A stretch of DNA of 64,000 nucleotides from NCBI RefSeq assembly GCF_900101705.1, contig NZ_FNAC01000006.1, positions 82,697-146,696 of the forward strand, read 5' to 3'. The stretch is from Algoriphagus faecimaris (lineage in GTDB: Bacteria > Bacteroidota > Bacteroidia > Cytophagales > Cyclobacteriaceae). Shown here one piece after another: positions 53,733 to 63,878 of the stretch. Under the pieces are notes generated by a model. It was not told the DNA's origin. It worked only from the letters and a program-made list of their open reading frames with translations, and searched no databases. The translations under genes and the position numbers were made by a program. Each line of letters opens with the position of its first letter. The first letter of the stretch is position 1.

Positions 53733-54302
53733 CTAATTTAATCTGGGGTCAAGGGGATAATTTGCAAGAAGCTTGAAATCCCCTCCCATATTTAAGAGCA
53801 CCTTTCTCCAGAGTTCGTCAGGTGTGTAACTTAGTGTGTTTTCATCCAAGGCATTTTGGCAGACAATCCAAGTGCTTTCTATCAATTCCTCTTTGAGTTG
53901 ATCGGGAGCCCACCCGGAGTATCCCAAGAAAAAGCGAAAGTCGTCAATGTCGATATTCCCTGACTGTAGACCAAGAGCTAATTCTTCAAAATTACCTCCC
54001 CACCACATTTCAGGACCGATTTGAATACTCTCTTCAAGGAGTTTCTTTCCTTGATAGATATAGTGGAGCGTATTCTGCTCTACAGGACCCCCGACATAGA
54101 CTTCCTTATCTACAAATGATAAGCGATCCATAATTTCGGCAAGCTTCAGAATGGAAGGTTTATTCAAAATAAGTCCAAAGCTCCCCTCTGCATTATGCTC
54201 GCATAGGAGAACTACAGATCTGGTAAAATTCTCATCCAGCAAAAAAGGCTCTGAGATCAATAAATCACCAGCCGAAAGGTCGGGAATCTTATCACTGCTC
54301 AT
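53733..54302 (-). CDS. YqgE/AlgH family protein (UPF0301)
   Basis: A 189-residue protein with the family signature at its N-terminus (AGDLLISEPFLLDENFTRSV, then GSFGLILNKPS) and GYSGWAPDQLKEEL in the second half. The family folds as a small alpha/beta protein. It has been linked to alginate regulation in Pseudomonas, but its biochemical role is unknown. It is cytoplasmic and conserved as a housekeeping gene. Here it is divergent from pdxH. Confidence 0.93.
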   Translation of the reverse strand: MSSDKIPDLSAGDLLISEPFLLDENFTRSVVLLCEHNAEGSFGLILNKPSILKLAEIMDRLSFVDKEVYVGGPVEQNTLHYIYQGKKLLEESIQIGPEMWWGGNFEELALGLQSGNIDIDDFRFFLGYSGWAPDQLKEELIESTWIVCQNALDENTLSYTPDELWRKVLLNMGGDFKLLANYPLDPRLN

Positions 54303-54401
54303 GGTAGAAATAAAATTATTGAATGAAAAATATATGCCTAAATTTTATAAATGCAATGCTGATCGTACATTTATTCTAGAAAAATTTAAGTCAAATCCAT
54401 T

Positions 54402-55034
54402 ATGAATATTGCATCGATCCGAAAAGAGTATTCACTTCGTTCTCTGGAAATAGAGGATGTGTTGAATGACCCCTTGTCTCAGTTTAGAAATTGGATGAAG
54501 GAGGCTATGAAATCCGAGGTTCTTGAGGTCAATGCGATGACGCTTTCTACCTTGTCTCTTGATGGCTTTCCAAATGCGCGAATAGTCCTTTTGAAGGAAG
54601 TAGACCATGGGTTTGTTTTTTTTACTAATTATGAAAGTGAAAAAGGTCAGGAGCTGAGTAAAAATCCATTTGCTGCTCTTACTTTTTTCTGGGCAGAACT
54701 TGAACGTCAAGTAAGAGTCACAGGAAAAGTAGAAAGAATAAGTGGCAAAGAGTCGGATGATTATTTTTTCAGCAGGCCCGTCGGCTCTCAAATCGGCGCA
54801 TGGACTTCACCCCAAAGTCAAAAAATCGGGTCAAGAGAAGTACTTGATCAGCGTTTGAAGGAAACGGAAACGAGATTTGCCTCTGAACAAATTTCTAGAC
54901 CTCCTTTCTGGGGAGGCTTTCGATTGATACCCAACAAAGTGGAATTTTGGCAGGGAAGACCTAGTCGTCTTCATGACCGTATTCTATATGAAGCAAAAGA
55001 AACAGACTGGCAAATTTCCAGATTAGCTCCTTAA
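54402..55034 (+). CDS. pdxH: Pyridoxamine 5'-phosphate oxidase
   Basis: A 210-residue FMN enzyme that oxidises pyridoxamine or pyridoxine 5'-phosphate to PLP with O2. FPNARIVLLKEVDHGFVFFTNY, SEKGQELSKNPFAALTFFW, RQVRVTGKVERIS and the C-terminal FWQGRPSRLHDRI...ISRLAP are the FMN- and PLP-binding signatures of PdxH. Length is typical. Its stop codon is only 4 bp from that of convergent bshB1. Confidence 0.96.
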   Translation: MNIASIRKEYSLRSLEIEDVLNDPLSQFRNWMKEAMKSEVLEVNAMTLSTLSLDGFPNARIVLLKEVDHGFVFFTNYESEKGQELSKNPFAALTFFWAELERQVRVTGKVERISGKESDDYFFSRPVGSQIGAWTSPQSQKIGSREVLDQRLKETETRFASEQISRPPFWGGFRLIPNKVEFWQGRPSRLHDRILYEAKETDWQISRLAP

Positions 55035-55038
55035 TCGA

Positions 55039-55761
55039 TTATTTCAGATCAAAAAGGTTTTGCGAACCAATCATTCGCTCTACAGTAAACCCTTCTCCGT
55101 ATTTCGTGAGGATCCGATGCCCCATCTCTCTTGCTCTCGCTTCGATAAAGGGTAAAAATTCCGGATTAGAAATGAAGCTTTCAGGCTCATTGCTTTCTGG
55201 ATCATGGAATTGTGACTGAAAAGCCAGAATACTTTTCACTTTAATATCCCAAAAATCGGTGATATCAAAAACAAAATCAGGCTCTATATAATTGTTTTGA
55301 ATATAATGATAGACAAATTTGGGTCTCCAAGCATCTTGCTTTTCTCCTTCATAAGTGGTCTCTATTTTTCGAAGTCCACTCATAAAACAGGCATGGGTTG
55401 CCAAACTTGCTCCTTTGCCATGATCGGGGTGTCGATCTCTGATGGCGTTAGCTAAAACAATATCCGGTTGGTATTTCCGGATCACTTTGATCAGGTCCAA
55501 CTGATGGGACTCATCGTCCAAAAATAAAACGTCTTTGAATCCCATATTTTCTCGGGCAGAAAGGCCCAAAATCTTTGCCGCATCATCAGCTTCTTTGAGT
55601 CGGAGTTCGGGAGTGCCACGTGTGCCCATCTCCCCTTGGGTCAAATCCACAATCCCCACCTTATATCCACGAGCTATATGAGCTGCAATCGTACCGGAAC
55701 AACCTAATTCTGCATCATCAGGATGAGCTGCAATTACTAAAATATCTAGTTTTTTCATCAT
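55039..55761 (-). CDS. bshB1: Bacillithiol biosynthesis deacetylase BshB1
   Basis: A 240-residue PIG-L/LmbE-family Zn deacetylase. AAHPDDAELG at 11-20 gives the His-Pro-Asp-Asp metal and catalytic motif and RHPDHGKG near 113-120 the third zinc-binding site; the RMIGSQNLFDLK ending and length match the BshB1 sub-family used in Bacteroidota. It removes acetate from GlcNAc-malate in bacillithiol synthesis. The ATG pair at its start touches the stop of the M23 peptidase gene, and trxB lies just upstream of that, giving a thiol-redox flavour to the cluster. Confidence 0.93.
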   Translation of the reverse strand: MMKKLDILVIAAHPDDAELGCSGTIAAHIARGYKVGIVDLTQGEMGTRGTPELRLKEADDAAKILGLSARENMGFKDVLFLDDESHQLDLIKVIRKYQPDIVLANAIRDRHPDHGKGASLATHACFMSGLRKIETTYEGEKQDAWRPKFVYHYIQNNYIEPDFVFDITDFWDIKVKSILAFQSQFHDPESNEPESFISNPEFLPFIEARAREMGHRILTKYGEGFTVERMIGSQNLFDLK

Positions 55762-56802
55762 TTAACGGACTCTTAAATTTTGGCCAATGCGAAGAATGGT
55801 TCGAGTTGATATTCGGTTTAATCTTGTTAAAGTGCTAACAGATACACCATATCTCCTCGCTATTCCTCCTAAGGTATCCCCACGTTTGACTCTATGATAA
55901 GCCGCCGTGCGCGCCTGAACGACTTGGTTAAACGTGCCGGGAGTAATCTGATAATCTTGAAATTTAATTTTCCCATTGGGAAAATCGTATACCAACTCTG
56001 GATCAAATGCTAGCCCTCTATACCGTAATTCGTAATGTAAGTGTGGACCCGTACTTCTCCCTGTACTACCTCCTTTTCCTATAATATCTCCAGCTTTGAC
56101 CTCATCACCTACTTGGGCGATAAGTTTAGACATATGACCATAGAGTGTTTCCAAACCATTTTTATGTCTGACTACTAAAAAATTACCATAGCCATACCTA
56201 TCGTACGAACGCACACGAACGATCCCATCAAAACCTGCATAAACAGGGTCTCCTGTATTCAGGTCCAAGTCTGTTCCGTAATGCATTCTACCCCATCTAG
56301 GCCCATAGGATGAGTTGATCTTCATGATATCGGTGGGCATTTTCCATTGGTAGCCAAAAAAGGGATCATAAAGACGGACATTGACTGTATCTTGAAAATT
56401 TCTAACGTCAAAATTGTAAATATCCACCTTCTTGGAGTCCCAATTGGCGTAATATTCAAACGCAGTTACCCAAATACTATCAATTTGAATTTGTTCTGAA
56501 ACCTTAATTAGGCGATTGGTAGGTGCCCAAATCATCAAGTTTTGATCTTCGGCGATGATGGATCTTGATTTGCGAAGATTGACGTTATTCTCAAAAATTA
56601 GAGAATCCGTGATTGTACTTAAGGATTGTAAATAGGCATCTTGATCGAAGGCACGGAGTTCAATGTTCCTTCGTTCTTGAGGGACTGTAGTAGTCTCAGA
56701 ATTACTCTTTTTAATGATCTTAGGAAAAATTTGAGCATTGGCCGGGGTAAGACCAATGCTCAAAAAGATTCCCAGAAATAGTATCAATAGTGGATACTTC
56801 AT
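55762..56802 (-). CDS. M23 metallopeptidase with C-terminal LysM domain
   Basis: A 346-residue exported protein (signal peptide ending NAQ, about residue 24). The M23 (LytM-type) domain at about 170-275 has HYGTDLDL, LYGHMSKL and GPHLHYELRYRG, supplying the zinc ligands and catalytic histidine. A LysM domain at about 302-346 (VKRGDTLGGIARRYGVSVS) binds peptidoglycan. It should act in the periplasm on peptide cross-links during growth or division. The order M23 then LysM (C-terminal) is less common than the reverse. It is in an apparent operon with trxB (9 bp) and bshB1 (0 bp). Confidence 0.93.
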   Translation of the reverse strand: MKYPLLILFLGIFLSIGLTPANAQIFPKIIKKSNSETTTVPQERRNIELRAFDQDAYLQSLSTITDSLIFENNVNLRKSRSIIAEDQNLMIWAPTNRLIKVSEQIQIDSIWVTAFEYYANWDSKKVDIYNFDVRNFQDTVNVRLYDPFFGYQWKMPTDIMKINSSYGPRWGRMHYGTDLDLNTGDPVYAGFDGIVRVRSYDRYGYGNFLVVRHKNGLETLYGHMSKLIAQVGDEVKAGDIIGKGGSTGRSTGPHLHYELRYRGLAFDPELVYDFPNGKIKFQDYQITPGTFNQVVQARTAAYHRVKRGDTLGGIARRYGVSVSTLTRLNRISTRTILRIGQNLRVR

Positions 56803-56811
56803 GAATGACTT

Positions 56812-57756
56812 TTAATGATTCTCCATTGCAGCTAAATACCTCTCGGCATCCAAAGCAGCCATACAGCCAGTTCCTGCGGCAGTTACAGCCTGTCGGTAGA
56901 TGTGATCTTGTGCATCTCCACAAGCAAAAACGCCCTCGACATTTGTTTTTGTACTTCCAGGAATGGTTTTTATATAACCGGCTTCATCCATGTGAATGAA
57001 ATCTTTGAACACCTCAGTGTTTGGTTGATGACCAATAGCAACAAAGAAGCCAGAAATCTTCAATTCCTTTTTTTCTTGGGTAACATTATTATAAACACGA
57101 ACTCCATTCACTTCATCCTCGCCCAAAATCTCATCGGTCTCGGTATTCCAGAGAATTTCAATCTTAGGATTATTCATCACACGGTTTTGCATGATTTGAG
57201 AAGCGCGCATCTCATCCCTGCGGACTATCATGTATACTTTGCTACAAATATTAGCCAAATACGAAGCCTCCTCGCATGCAGTATCACCTGCACCTACAAT
57301 CGCCACATCCTGTCCTCTAAAAAAGAAACCATCGCATACCGCACAGGCGGATACACCTTTACCATTTAGACGCGTCTCACTATCTAAACCCAGCCATTTT
57401 GCAGAAGCTCCGGTAGAAATAATAACTGTATCTGCATGAACCGTCACTTGATCATCTACGGTGACTACATGAGGCTTTTGGCTGAAATCTACACCAGTGA
57501 CCATTCCGTATCGGACTTTGGTGCCAAAACGTTCAGCTTGTTTTCTAAAATCCTCCATCATCTCAGGTCCCATGATCCCATCAGGGTAGCCTGGGTAATT
57601 TTCCACATCGGTGGTGATGGTCAACTGACCACCCGGCTGACCTCCAGTATATAGAATAGGCTCTAAACCTGCTCTAGAGGCATAGATAGCGGCAGTATAT
57701 CCTGCGGGTCCTGATCCTACTATCAAAACCTTAACTCTTTCAATTTCTTGATTCAT
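56812..57756 (-). CDS. trxB: Thioredoxin-disulfide reductase
   Basis: A 314-residue flavoprotein. GSGPAGYTAAIYASRAG at about 14-30 binds FAD, SACAVCDGFFF near 138 is the redox-active CxxC, and GAGDTACEEASYLA binds NADPH; the final FACGDAQDHIYRQAVTAAGTG is the second FAD motif. It reduces thioredoxin with NADPH in the cytoplasm. Length is standard. First gene of the trxB-M23-bshB1 set. Confidence 0.97.
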   Translation of the reverse strand: MNQEIERVKVLIVGSGPAGYTAAIYASRAGLEPILYTGGQPGGQLTITTDVENYPGYPDGIMGPEMMEDFRKQAERFGTKVRYGMVTGVDFSQKPHVVTVDDQVTVHADTVIISTGASAKWLGLDSETRLNGKGVSACAVCDGFFFRGQDVAIVGAGDTACEEASYLANICSKVYMIVRRDEMRASQIMQNRVMNNPKIEILWNTETDEILGEDEVNGVRVYNNVTQEKKELKISGFFVAIGHQPNTEVFKDFIHMDEAGYIKTIPGSTKTNVEGVFACGDAQDHIYRQAVTAAGTGCMAALDAERYLAAMENH

Positions 57757-57887
57757 CTCTGTGAAGTATTAAATCGGGTAAAATTTGATATTTCTAAGTT
57801 TGGAACAAAACTAAGGAATGTTAAAATTCCCAAATGTGACTCTTATCCTATTAGAATCAATCAGATAATTTTGAACCTGAAAAAAAT

Positions 57888-57915
57888 AAAAAAAGGGAGT
57901 CGCCTCCCCTTTTTG
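57888..57915 (-). terminator. Terminator of the sigma factor gene
   Basis: On the minus strand GGGGAGGCGACTCCC, preceded by a run of A and followed by TTTTTTT, forms a short strong hairpin directly after the stop codon. Confidence 0.88.
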
Positions 57916-58779
57916 TTAACCTAAGTAAGGCTTCAGTGTCTTACTCCTTGATGTATGTCTAAGCCGTCTAATGGCTTTTTCTTTAATTTGTCTCACTCGC
58001 TCTCGGGTCAAATTAAATTTTTCACCGATTTCTTCCAATGTCATGGCTTGCTCACCATTCAATCCGAAGTAAAGTGTAATGACATCGGCCTCACGCTGGG
58101 TCAGAGTAGAAAGTGCTCTTTGTACTTCTTTACGAAGCGAGTCATTCATCAACTCATCGTCAGGCTTCTCATCTCCATCATTCTCCAATACATCCAAAAG
58201 GCTATTTTCTTCCCCTTGTACGAATGGTGCATCCATAGAAACATGTCTACCTGAAATCTTCATGGTATCCACTACTTCGGATGCAGTAACTTCAAGTACC
58301 TCTGCCAATTCCTCAGGAGATGGCTCTCTTTCAAACTTCTGCTCTAACTCACTGAAAGTTTTAGAGATTTTATTCAAAGAACCTACTCTATTCAATGGAA
58401 GTCTAACAATACGGGATTGCTCAGCCAAAGCCTGCAAAATCGACTGTCTAATCCACCAAACGGCGTAAGAGATGAATTTGAAACCTCTAGTTTCATCAAA
58501 TCGTTGAGCAGCTTTGATCAAACCTAGATTTCCTTCATTGATCAAGTCGCCCAAAGAGAGTCCTTGGTTCTGATATTGTTTTGCGACCGAAACCACAAAT
58601 CGAAGATTGGCTTTGGTTAATTTTTCCAATGCCAATTGGTCTCCTTCTCGGATCCTCTTTGCCAAAACAACTTCCTCGTCTGCAGTTAACAAATCAACCT
58701 TACCAATTTCCTGAAGGTATTTGTCCAGGGACTGGCTTTCTCTGTTGGTAATCTGTTTACTGATTTTTAGCTGCCTCAT
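57916..58779 (-). CDS. rpoD: Primary sigma factor, RpoD/SigA family (short Bacteroidota form)
   Basis: A 287-residue sigma-70. It begins with a short region 1.2 ([19 protein letters not shown]), then region 2 ([33 protein letters not shown] and the -10-binding [13 protein letters not shown]), region 3 and region 4 ([32 protein letters not shown] helix-turn-helix). It lacks the long acidic N-terminal region 1.1 of other phyla, as usual for Bacteroidota, and should recognise the TTTG/TAnnTTTG promoters seen in this window. It is 59 bp downstream of pnp on the same strand. Confidence 0.95.
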   Translation of the reverse strand: MRQLKISKQITNRESQSLDKYLQEIGKVDLLTADEEVVLAKRIREGDQLALEKLTKANLRFVVSVAKQYQNQGLSLGDLINEGNLGLIKAAQRFDETRGFKFISYAVWWIRQSILQALAEQSRIVRLPLNRVGSLNKISKTFSELEQKFEREPSPEELAEVLEVTASEVVDTMKISGRHVSMDAPFVQGEENSLLDVLENDGDEKPDDELMNDSLRKEVQRALSTLTQREADVITLYFGLNGEQAMTLEEIGEKFNLTRERVRQIKEKAIRRLRHTSRSKTLKPYLG

Positions 58780-58838
58780 TCAGAATAATGATTTGTGTAA
58801 TAGATGTATTAGTGAATTTAATCAAATGAAGGTTAATC

Positions 58839-60980
58839 TTAACCTTTTGGTTCCTGTTTTTCTGGTTTTGGGATCAAAACTTTTCTGGAAAGCTTAAACT
58901 TACCTGTCTTTTTATCTACATCGATAAGTTTGACCATGATTTCTTCTCCAGGTTCCAATACTCCGTCCATACTTTCTAGACGCTCCCACTTGATTTCGGA
59001 TATATGAAGTAAACCATCTTTACCAGGCATAAATTCCACAAATGCACCAAAAGGTTGAATATTTTTAACCTTACCGGTATAAGTTTCACCGATTTCAGGC
59101 TGAGCTACTATCGCCTTGATACGTCTCAAAGCAGCATCCATATTGTCCTGATTAGCAGAGAATACGTTAATCTTACCTTGATTGTCGATTTCTTCGATCA
59201 CAATCGTGGTACTCGTGTCTTTTTGGATTTCTTGAATTACTTTTCCTCCAGGTCCGATTACAGCTCCGATCAATTCTTTAGGAATCATCATTACAAAAGA
59301 ACGTGGGGTATGTGGCTTCAAGTCTGGCTTAGGAGCAGCAAGTGTCTTATTGATTTCATTCAAGATATGAAGTCTACCTTCTTTTGCTTGATGAAGCGCT
59401 TCTTTGAGCACGGAATAATCAAGTCCTTCTACTTTCAAGTCCATCTGGCAAGCAGTGATACCTTTTTCTGTACCAGTTACTTTAAAGTCCATATCTCCCA
59501 AGTGATCTTCATCACCTAAGATATCGGATAGAATGGCATATTTACCTGATTTAGCATCTGAAATCATTCCCATCGCAATACCAGTCACCGGTGCTTTGAT
59601 TTTCACACCCGCATCCATCAATGCCAATGAACCCGCACAAACGGTAGCCATCGATGAAGATCCGTTGGATTCCAAAATGTCAGATACGATACGGATAGTG
59701 TAAGGATTTTCAATTTCTGAAGGCAACACTTTTTTCAAGGCTCTCATGGCCAAGTTTCCATGTCCTACCTCTCTTCTACCCGGTCCTCGGTTAGGCTTCA
59801 CTTCACCGGTAGAAAATCCCGGAAAATTGTAATGAAGGAAAAACTTATTGTATCCTGAGATCACAGCTCCATCAACCATCTGCTCATCCATCTTAGTACC
59901 TAATGTACAAGTGGTGACAGATTGGGTTTCACCTCTAGTAAATACTGCAGAACCGTGAGCTGAAGGAAGGTAATCTACCACAGACCAAATAGGTCGAACT
60001 TCAGTAAGATCACGACCATCCATCCGCTTTTTGGTATCTAGCGTAAAGTTTCTAGCGGCCTCTTTGTGGATTTTGTGGAAATAAGGCCCTATCAAACTTG
60101 CTTCAAATTCATGCTCTTCACCTAAAGCTTCTACAAATTCCTCTTTGATCTCTTTAATTAAAGCTGATCGCTCGCTCTTATTGGCAATTTGCTTAGAAAC
60201 AGACTGATATAGTTTATCATAAAGTTCTGATCGCATCTTATCAAAAAGTGCCGGATCAGATTTTTCATGATTGTATTCTCTCTTTTGTTCTTTTCCTACT
60301 TCTTTGGTCAATTCCAACTGTACTTGACAGTGACGCTTGATTTCTTCATGAGCAAACTCCATGGCTTCTACCATTTCATCCTCCTGAATCTCATTGGCCT
60401 CACCCTCCACCATCAAAATGAATTCCAAAGAACCCGCTACAATAAATTCTAAAGAAGCTTTTTCAAGATCGCTTGGCTTGGGATTAATGACTAATTGGCC
60501 ATCAATCTTGGCTACACGAACTTCTGAAATAGGTCCGTTAAAAGGAATATCCGAAACAGCTAATGCGGCAGATGCAGCCAATCCTGCTAGGCAATCGGGC
60601 AAAACTTCCTCATCAGAGGACATTAAAGTGATGGCAATTTGTGTATCCGCATGGTAATCGTCCGGAAAAATCGGACGAATTGCTCTATCAACTATACGGC
60701 TGATAAGAATTTCGTAATCGGAAAGCCTTCCTTCTCGCTTCAAAAAGCCTCCAGGAATCTTTCCAGATGCCGCGAATTTTTCTTGATAATCCACGGACAT
60801 AGGCAAAAAGTCAACTCCTTCACCAGCCTCTTTTTTGGATACTACAGTAGCCAAGAGCATGGCCTTTCCCATTTTTACTACTACAGAGCCGTCTGCTTGT
60901 TTTGCTAGGGCTCCTGTTTCAATAGTGATTTGTCTACCATCTTGAAGTGTGATGGTCTTAGTGATTAAATTTGGTAACAT
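58839..60980 (-). CDS. pnp: Polyribonucleotide nucleotidyltransferase (PNPase)
   Basis: A 713-residue PNPase with two RNase PH domains (the first with [20 protein letters not shown], the second with [19 protein letters not shown] phosphate-binding residues and [17 protein letters not shown]), a KH domain ([22 protein letters not shown] at about 563-585) and a terminal S1 domain ([18 protein letters not shown]). It degrades RNA 3' to 5' using phosphate. It follows rpsO on the same strand, the usual rpsO-pnp order, with a hairpin between them, where in other bacteria RNase III processing or autoregulation acts. Confidence 0.97.
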   Translation of the reverse strand: MLPNLITKTITLQDGRQITIETGALAKQADGSVVVKMGKAMLLATVVSKKEAGEGVDFLPMSVDYQEKFAASGKIPGGFLKREGRLSDYEILISRIVDRAIRPIFPDDYHADTQIAITLMSSDEEVLPDCLAGLAASAALAVSDIPFNGPISEVRVAKIDGQLVINPKPSDLEKASLEFIVAGSLEFILMVEGEANEIQEDEMVEAMEFAHEEIKRHCQVQLELTKEVGKEQKREYNHEKSDPALFDKMRSELYDKLYQSVSKQIANKSERSALIKEIKEEFVEALGEEHEFEASLIGPYFHKIHKEAARNFTLDTKKRMDGRDLTEVRPIWSVVDYLPSAHGSAVFTRGETQSVTTCTLGTKMDEQMVDGAVISGYNKFFLHYNFPGFSTGEVKPNRGPGRREVGHGNLAMRALKKVLPSEIENPYTIRIVSDILESNGSSSMATVCAGSLALMDAGVKIKAPVTGIAMGMISDAKSGKYAILSDILGDEDHLGDMDFKVTGTEKGITACQMDLKVEGLDYSVLKEALHQAKEGRLHILNEINKTLAAPKPDLKPHTPRSFVMMIPKELIGAVIGPGGKVIQEIQKDTSTTIVIEEIDNQGKINVFSANQDNMDAALRRIKAIVAQPEIGETYTGKVKNIQPFGAFVEFMPGKDGLLHISEIKWERLESMDGVLEPGEEIMVKLIDVDKKTGKFKLSRKVLIPKPEKQEPKG

Positions 60981-61040
60981 AAATTATGATTAGTATTATT
61001 TTTCTCGTTTTAAAAGTAAATGCATCTAGCTAAAAAAGAA

Positions 61041-61071
61041 AAAAGTAAGGTCCTCTAAAAGAGAACCTTAC
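61041..61071 (-). terminator. rpsO-pnp intergenic terminator-like hairpin
   Basis: On the minus strand GTAAGGTTCTCT pairs with AGAGGACCTTAC with one mismatch around a TTTT loop and is followed by TTTTTTC. It lies 9 bp after the rpsO stop and can act as a partial terminator or processing site before pnp. Confidence 0.8.
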
Positions 61072-61079
61072 CTAATTGG

Positions 61080-61355
61080 TTATTTTCTAATTCCTAGTTC
61101 AGCAATGATTGATCTGTATCGCTCGATGTCGTTTTTGATCAAATAATCTAGTAAGCTTCTGCGCTTACCTACTAGCTTGAGCAATCCAAGTCTGGAGGAG
61201 TGATCCTTTTTGTTGGATTTCAAATGCTCAGTCAAATGCTGAATTCTGTGAGTAAAGAGGGCAATCTGAGACTCAGGAGATCCTGTATCAGTTTCAGATT
61301 TTAACCGTCCATGATTTTTAAACAACTCTTGTTTTTTCTCTGATGTTAAATACAT
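61080..61355 (-). CDS. rpsO: 30S ribosomal protein S15
   Basis: A 91-residue S15: [21 protein letters not shown] and [29 protein letters not shown] are the universal signatures. It binds 16S rRNA helices 20-22 in small-subunit assembly. It has its own promoter-like element just upstream and precedes pnp. Confidence 0.98.
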   Translation of the reverse strand: MYLTSEKKQELFKNHGRLKSETDTGSPESQIALFTHRIQHLTEHLKSNKKDHSSRLGLLKLVGKRRSLLDYLIKNDIERYRSIIAELGIRK

Positions 61356-61382
61356 GTTTAGCTAAATTAATTAAAACAGAGA

Positions 61383-61390
61383 CAAAGGTA
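61383..61390 (-). promoter_or_regulatory. Candidate -7 element of rpsO
   Basis: On the minus strand TACCTTTG fits TAnnTTTG exactly, about 28 bp before the rpsO ATG. A -33 TTTG lies closer than the usual 19-21 bp, so only the -7 part is convincing. Confidence 0.45.
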
Positions 61391-61416
61391 AGGTTAATAT
61401 TCCAAATTAGAAAATA

Positions 61417-63192
61417 TTAAGCGGCTTTTGCATTATTCCCCTTTACTCTTTTTCTCACTCCTTTCCACCATTCCAAATAGAAATCCGGCTCAAATAATCG
61501 AGCATCCTTACGAGCTTGTTTTAAAAAGAAAAATCCAAAAGGAAGGAGAACCAAACAAGAAAACCAGGTGCCCCAAAAAGGATCTGTCACTCCCTCCTTG
61601 GCCCATTTCTCTCCCGTAATGGTCAACATATAGTAGACGATAAAAAATATAATAGAGACGAGTACCGGTAAACCCAATCCACCTTTCTTAATGATCGCAC
61701 CTAGGGGTGCCCCTATTAAAAACATTACAAAACAGGCAAAGGCTTGAGTGTACTTTTGATACCATGCTATTTCAAATCTTCTAAATTCTCTTTCGTGATT
61801 TTCGATTTGCACCTTGGTCACTTGAAAGTTATTCTTAAGATTTCTTGAGTTATTTAAAGCCATTGTCATCGCATTAGTGCGATAGCCTCTTTTATGCACC
61901 AAGGAATCAATAAATGCTTTTTCCTCTGCTGTCAAAGGAGTAGTTCGTTTGACTTTGACTTTCAAGTCATTAGGATCATCAGGAACGGGGTTATCGACCA
62001 TTTCTTCCTCCAAGTCTCTTTGAATAGCGCGCGACCTTGCTTCTTTCTCCTGAATGATAGAATCCACATTGGGCTTTGCTGATGTGGAGGAGCTCACATA
62101 AAGCCGCTTACTGGAATCCGGAATGGTGATCAGGCTCTCTTCTACATTAACAATAACAGTATCTTTCTCAGCATTCAAAACTTGTGAGAGTGAATCCCTT
62201 CTTCTACGCTCCCTCCTACTAAGTTCGGCTCTCAGGGAATCATAGCGTGCTTTCTTTTCCACGATGGGATCAAGGGGTTCGATTTCTCTTGATCGTGTAA
62301 AAAACGGGAAAATACTTTCAGCAGTTTTATAATTTTTAAACTGCTGATCATTTACCAAAAATGCAATAGAATCAAGGCCAAGCTTGATTTCTGAAATATT
62401 TTTTATCGATCGATTGGTAGACCATAAATCCTCCGGTGTACGGCTGAGTTGGAATTCATCTAAACTAAAAACAATTATATTTTCATCAAATGTAGTCCTA
62501 TTAAATTCCACCGGTTTTTCAGCAATTCCTCTTGTGGCTCGGGCTTCTTTGTAGTTGGTGCCTTTGTACAAGGTCAACTTCATATAGTTTTCATTAAAAA
62601 ACTTCTCCATTCGACCGGAATCGGCTACTGTGACATCAAGATTCCCCAAGGCATCGTTATGATTATAAATAATGATATCCTTTAAATCATTGTCATTTAA
62701 TTTTTGATTGACCTTAATACTATACCCGGGTATGCCCGCATAAAAAATCCCCTCACGAATATCCAAGGCAGGAGATTTCATTCGAATATCGTAAAGCAAA
62801 CTAAATGTTTTGAGATTGACTCGTGGGACTAGGAAATTATTAGATAAAAAAGCCGCGATAACCAAAAACACAGTGAAAATAGCTATGGGACGAAGCGCCC
62901 TAATCAGAGAAATTCCACTACTCTTAATCGCTGTCAATTCAAAATGCTCCCCTAAATTGCCAAAAGTCATCAGACTAGAAAGCAATACTGCCAAAGGCAA
63001 TGCCATGGGAGAAATACTGATCACAAAATAACCGATCAACTCTGCATAGATCCAAAAGCTCAGACCCTTTCCAAAAATCTCATCGAAATACTTGAGCATG
63101 TTGACTATCAAAAGAATAAAGTCAACCACCACAAATGTCAATAAAAATGGGCCTATAAAAGAGCCCAATATTAGTTTATCTAATTTCTTCAT
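61417..63192 (-). CDS. LptF/LptG-family lipopolysaccharide export permease
   Basis: I choose the ATG at 63192 (591 residues, MKKLDKLILGSFIGPF) because the promoter -7 element lies between it and an ATG at 63216. The N-terminal third has three membrane helices (SPMALPLAVLLSSLMTFGNLGE is the family coupling-helix region) and the C-terminal part three more, with a large periplasmic region between. That region carries an additional charged, repeat-like insert at about 310-430 (many Arg/Glu/Ser, with RRERRRRDS), making the protein much longer than the ~360-residue enterobacterial proteins. It would work with LptB to extract LPS from the inner membrane. Whether it is LptF or LptG cannot be told. 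Confidence 0.88.
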   Translation of the reverse strand: MKKLDKLILGSFIGPFLLTFVVVDFILLIVNMLKYFDEIFGKGLSFWIYAELIGYFVISISPMALPLAVLLSSLMTFGNLGEHFELTAIKSSGISLIRALRPIAIFTVFLVIAAFLSNNFLVPRVNLKTFSLLYDIRMKSPALDIREGIFYAGIPGYSIKVNQKLNDNDLKDIIIYNHNDALGNLDVTVADSGRMEKFFNENYMKLTLYKGTNYKEARATRGIAEKPVEFNRTTFDENIIVFSLDEFQLSRTPEDLWSTNRSIKNISEIKLGLDSIAFLVNDQQFKNYKTAESIFPFFTRSREIEPLDPIVEKKARYDSLRAELSRRERRRRDSLSQVLNAEKDTVIVNVEESLITIPDSSKRLYVSSSTSAKPNVDSIIQEKEARSRAIQRDLEEEMVDNPVPDDPNDLKVKVKRTTPLTAEEKAFIDSLVHKRGYRTNAMTMALNNSRNLKNNFQVTKVQIENHEREFRRFEIAWYQKYTQAFACFVMFLIGAPLGAIIKKGGLGLPVLVSIIFFIVYYMLTITGEKWAKEGVTDPFWGTWFSCLVLLPFGFFFLKQARKDARLFEPDFYLEWWKGVRKRVKGNNAKAA

Positions 63193-63213
63193 AGAAATTC
63201 CCCTTCTGTGTTT

Positions 63214-63246
63214 CAAAGGTACGAAACATAGATTTAGAGGTTCAAA
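63214..63246 (-). promoter_or_regulatory. Promoter of the LptF/G-family gene
   Basis: On the minus strand TTTG (63246-63243), 21 bp and TACCTTTG (63221-63214) match the Bacteroidota -33/-7 arrangement. Transcription would start near 63207, just before the ATG at 63192. Confidence 0.55.
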
Positions 63247-63265
63247 ATTGATGAATTAGATTCAT

Positions 63266-63661
63266 TTAACCACCAATTATTTCTTTTAGTTTACCAATCA
63301 AACCTTCCCAGATAGCGGTCAACTCCTCGTCGTCGTATCCATCCGAATAATCAATTACCTTAAGAAAGAGCGTTTGGGTCAACTCATTTTCTTCTAACTT
63401 AAATTCGATGAAGGCATGATCTTTTTCTTCAGGATTTGTCGGGTCATAAAATTCAAACTTAACATGAGAATTAATTCGCAAAGAAGCCAATTTTGCATGA
63501 TGGTCCTCTCCGTCGAAGTTAAATATATAGGCCTTGTCCTCATTTATTTTGACTTCATCAGCAAACCATTCTTCCAAACCGCTCGCAGTACTTAAATACT
63601 GAAAAACAATTTTTTTAGAGGCATTAATTTGATAATCAGCAACAAACTTATTTTTAACCAT
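63266..63661 (-). CDS. START-like domain protein (Bacteroidota family)
   Basis: A 131-residue cytoplasmic protein with the helix-grip START/SRPBCC fold: INASKKIVFQYLSTASGLEEWFAD at the N-terminus, strands through the middle and a terminal amphipathic helix (AIWEGLIGKLKEII). The START-like family is nearly universal in Bacteroidota and of unknown function; it may bind a hydrophobic ligand. It lies 74 bp upstream of the LptF/G-family gene on the same strand. Confidence 0.88.
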   Translation of the reverse strand: MVKNKFVADYQINASKKIVFQYLSTASGLEEWFADEVKINEDKAYIFNFDGEDHHAKLASLRINSHVKFEFYDPTNPEEKDHAFIEFKLEENELTQTLFLKVIDYSDGYDDEELTAIWEGLIGKLKEIIGG

Positions 63662-63711
63662 GATTTTTAAATTTCTGGAGTGAAAATTTCACTTTTTTAA
63701 AGAACGTCAAC

Positions 63712-63742
63712 TTGCATTTCACAGGACAAGACCTCATATTTG
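63712..63742 (+). promoter_or_regulatory. Candidate promoter ahead of the tRNA region
   Basis: TTG at 63712-63714, 20 bp and CATATTTG at 63735-63742 resemble a strong Bacteroidota promoter with one mismatch in the -7 box. It points toward the tRNA-like stretch and the tRNA at the window end. Confidence 0.35.
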
Positions 63743-63878
63743 CATTCCCATTTGAGAGGGAGCCAATCAAGAAGAAAATAAAGATTTTCAATCTTGAAAT
63801 ATTGAAATTTGACCGTGTCATAATATAGGCATTAATTCGAACATTCGATATCAAAAAATAAATATTACATAAAATTCT

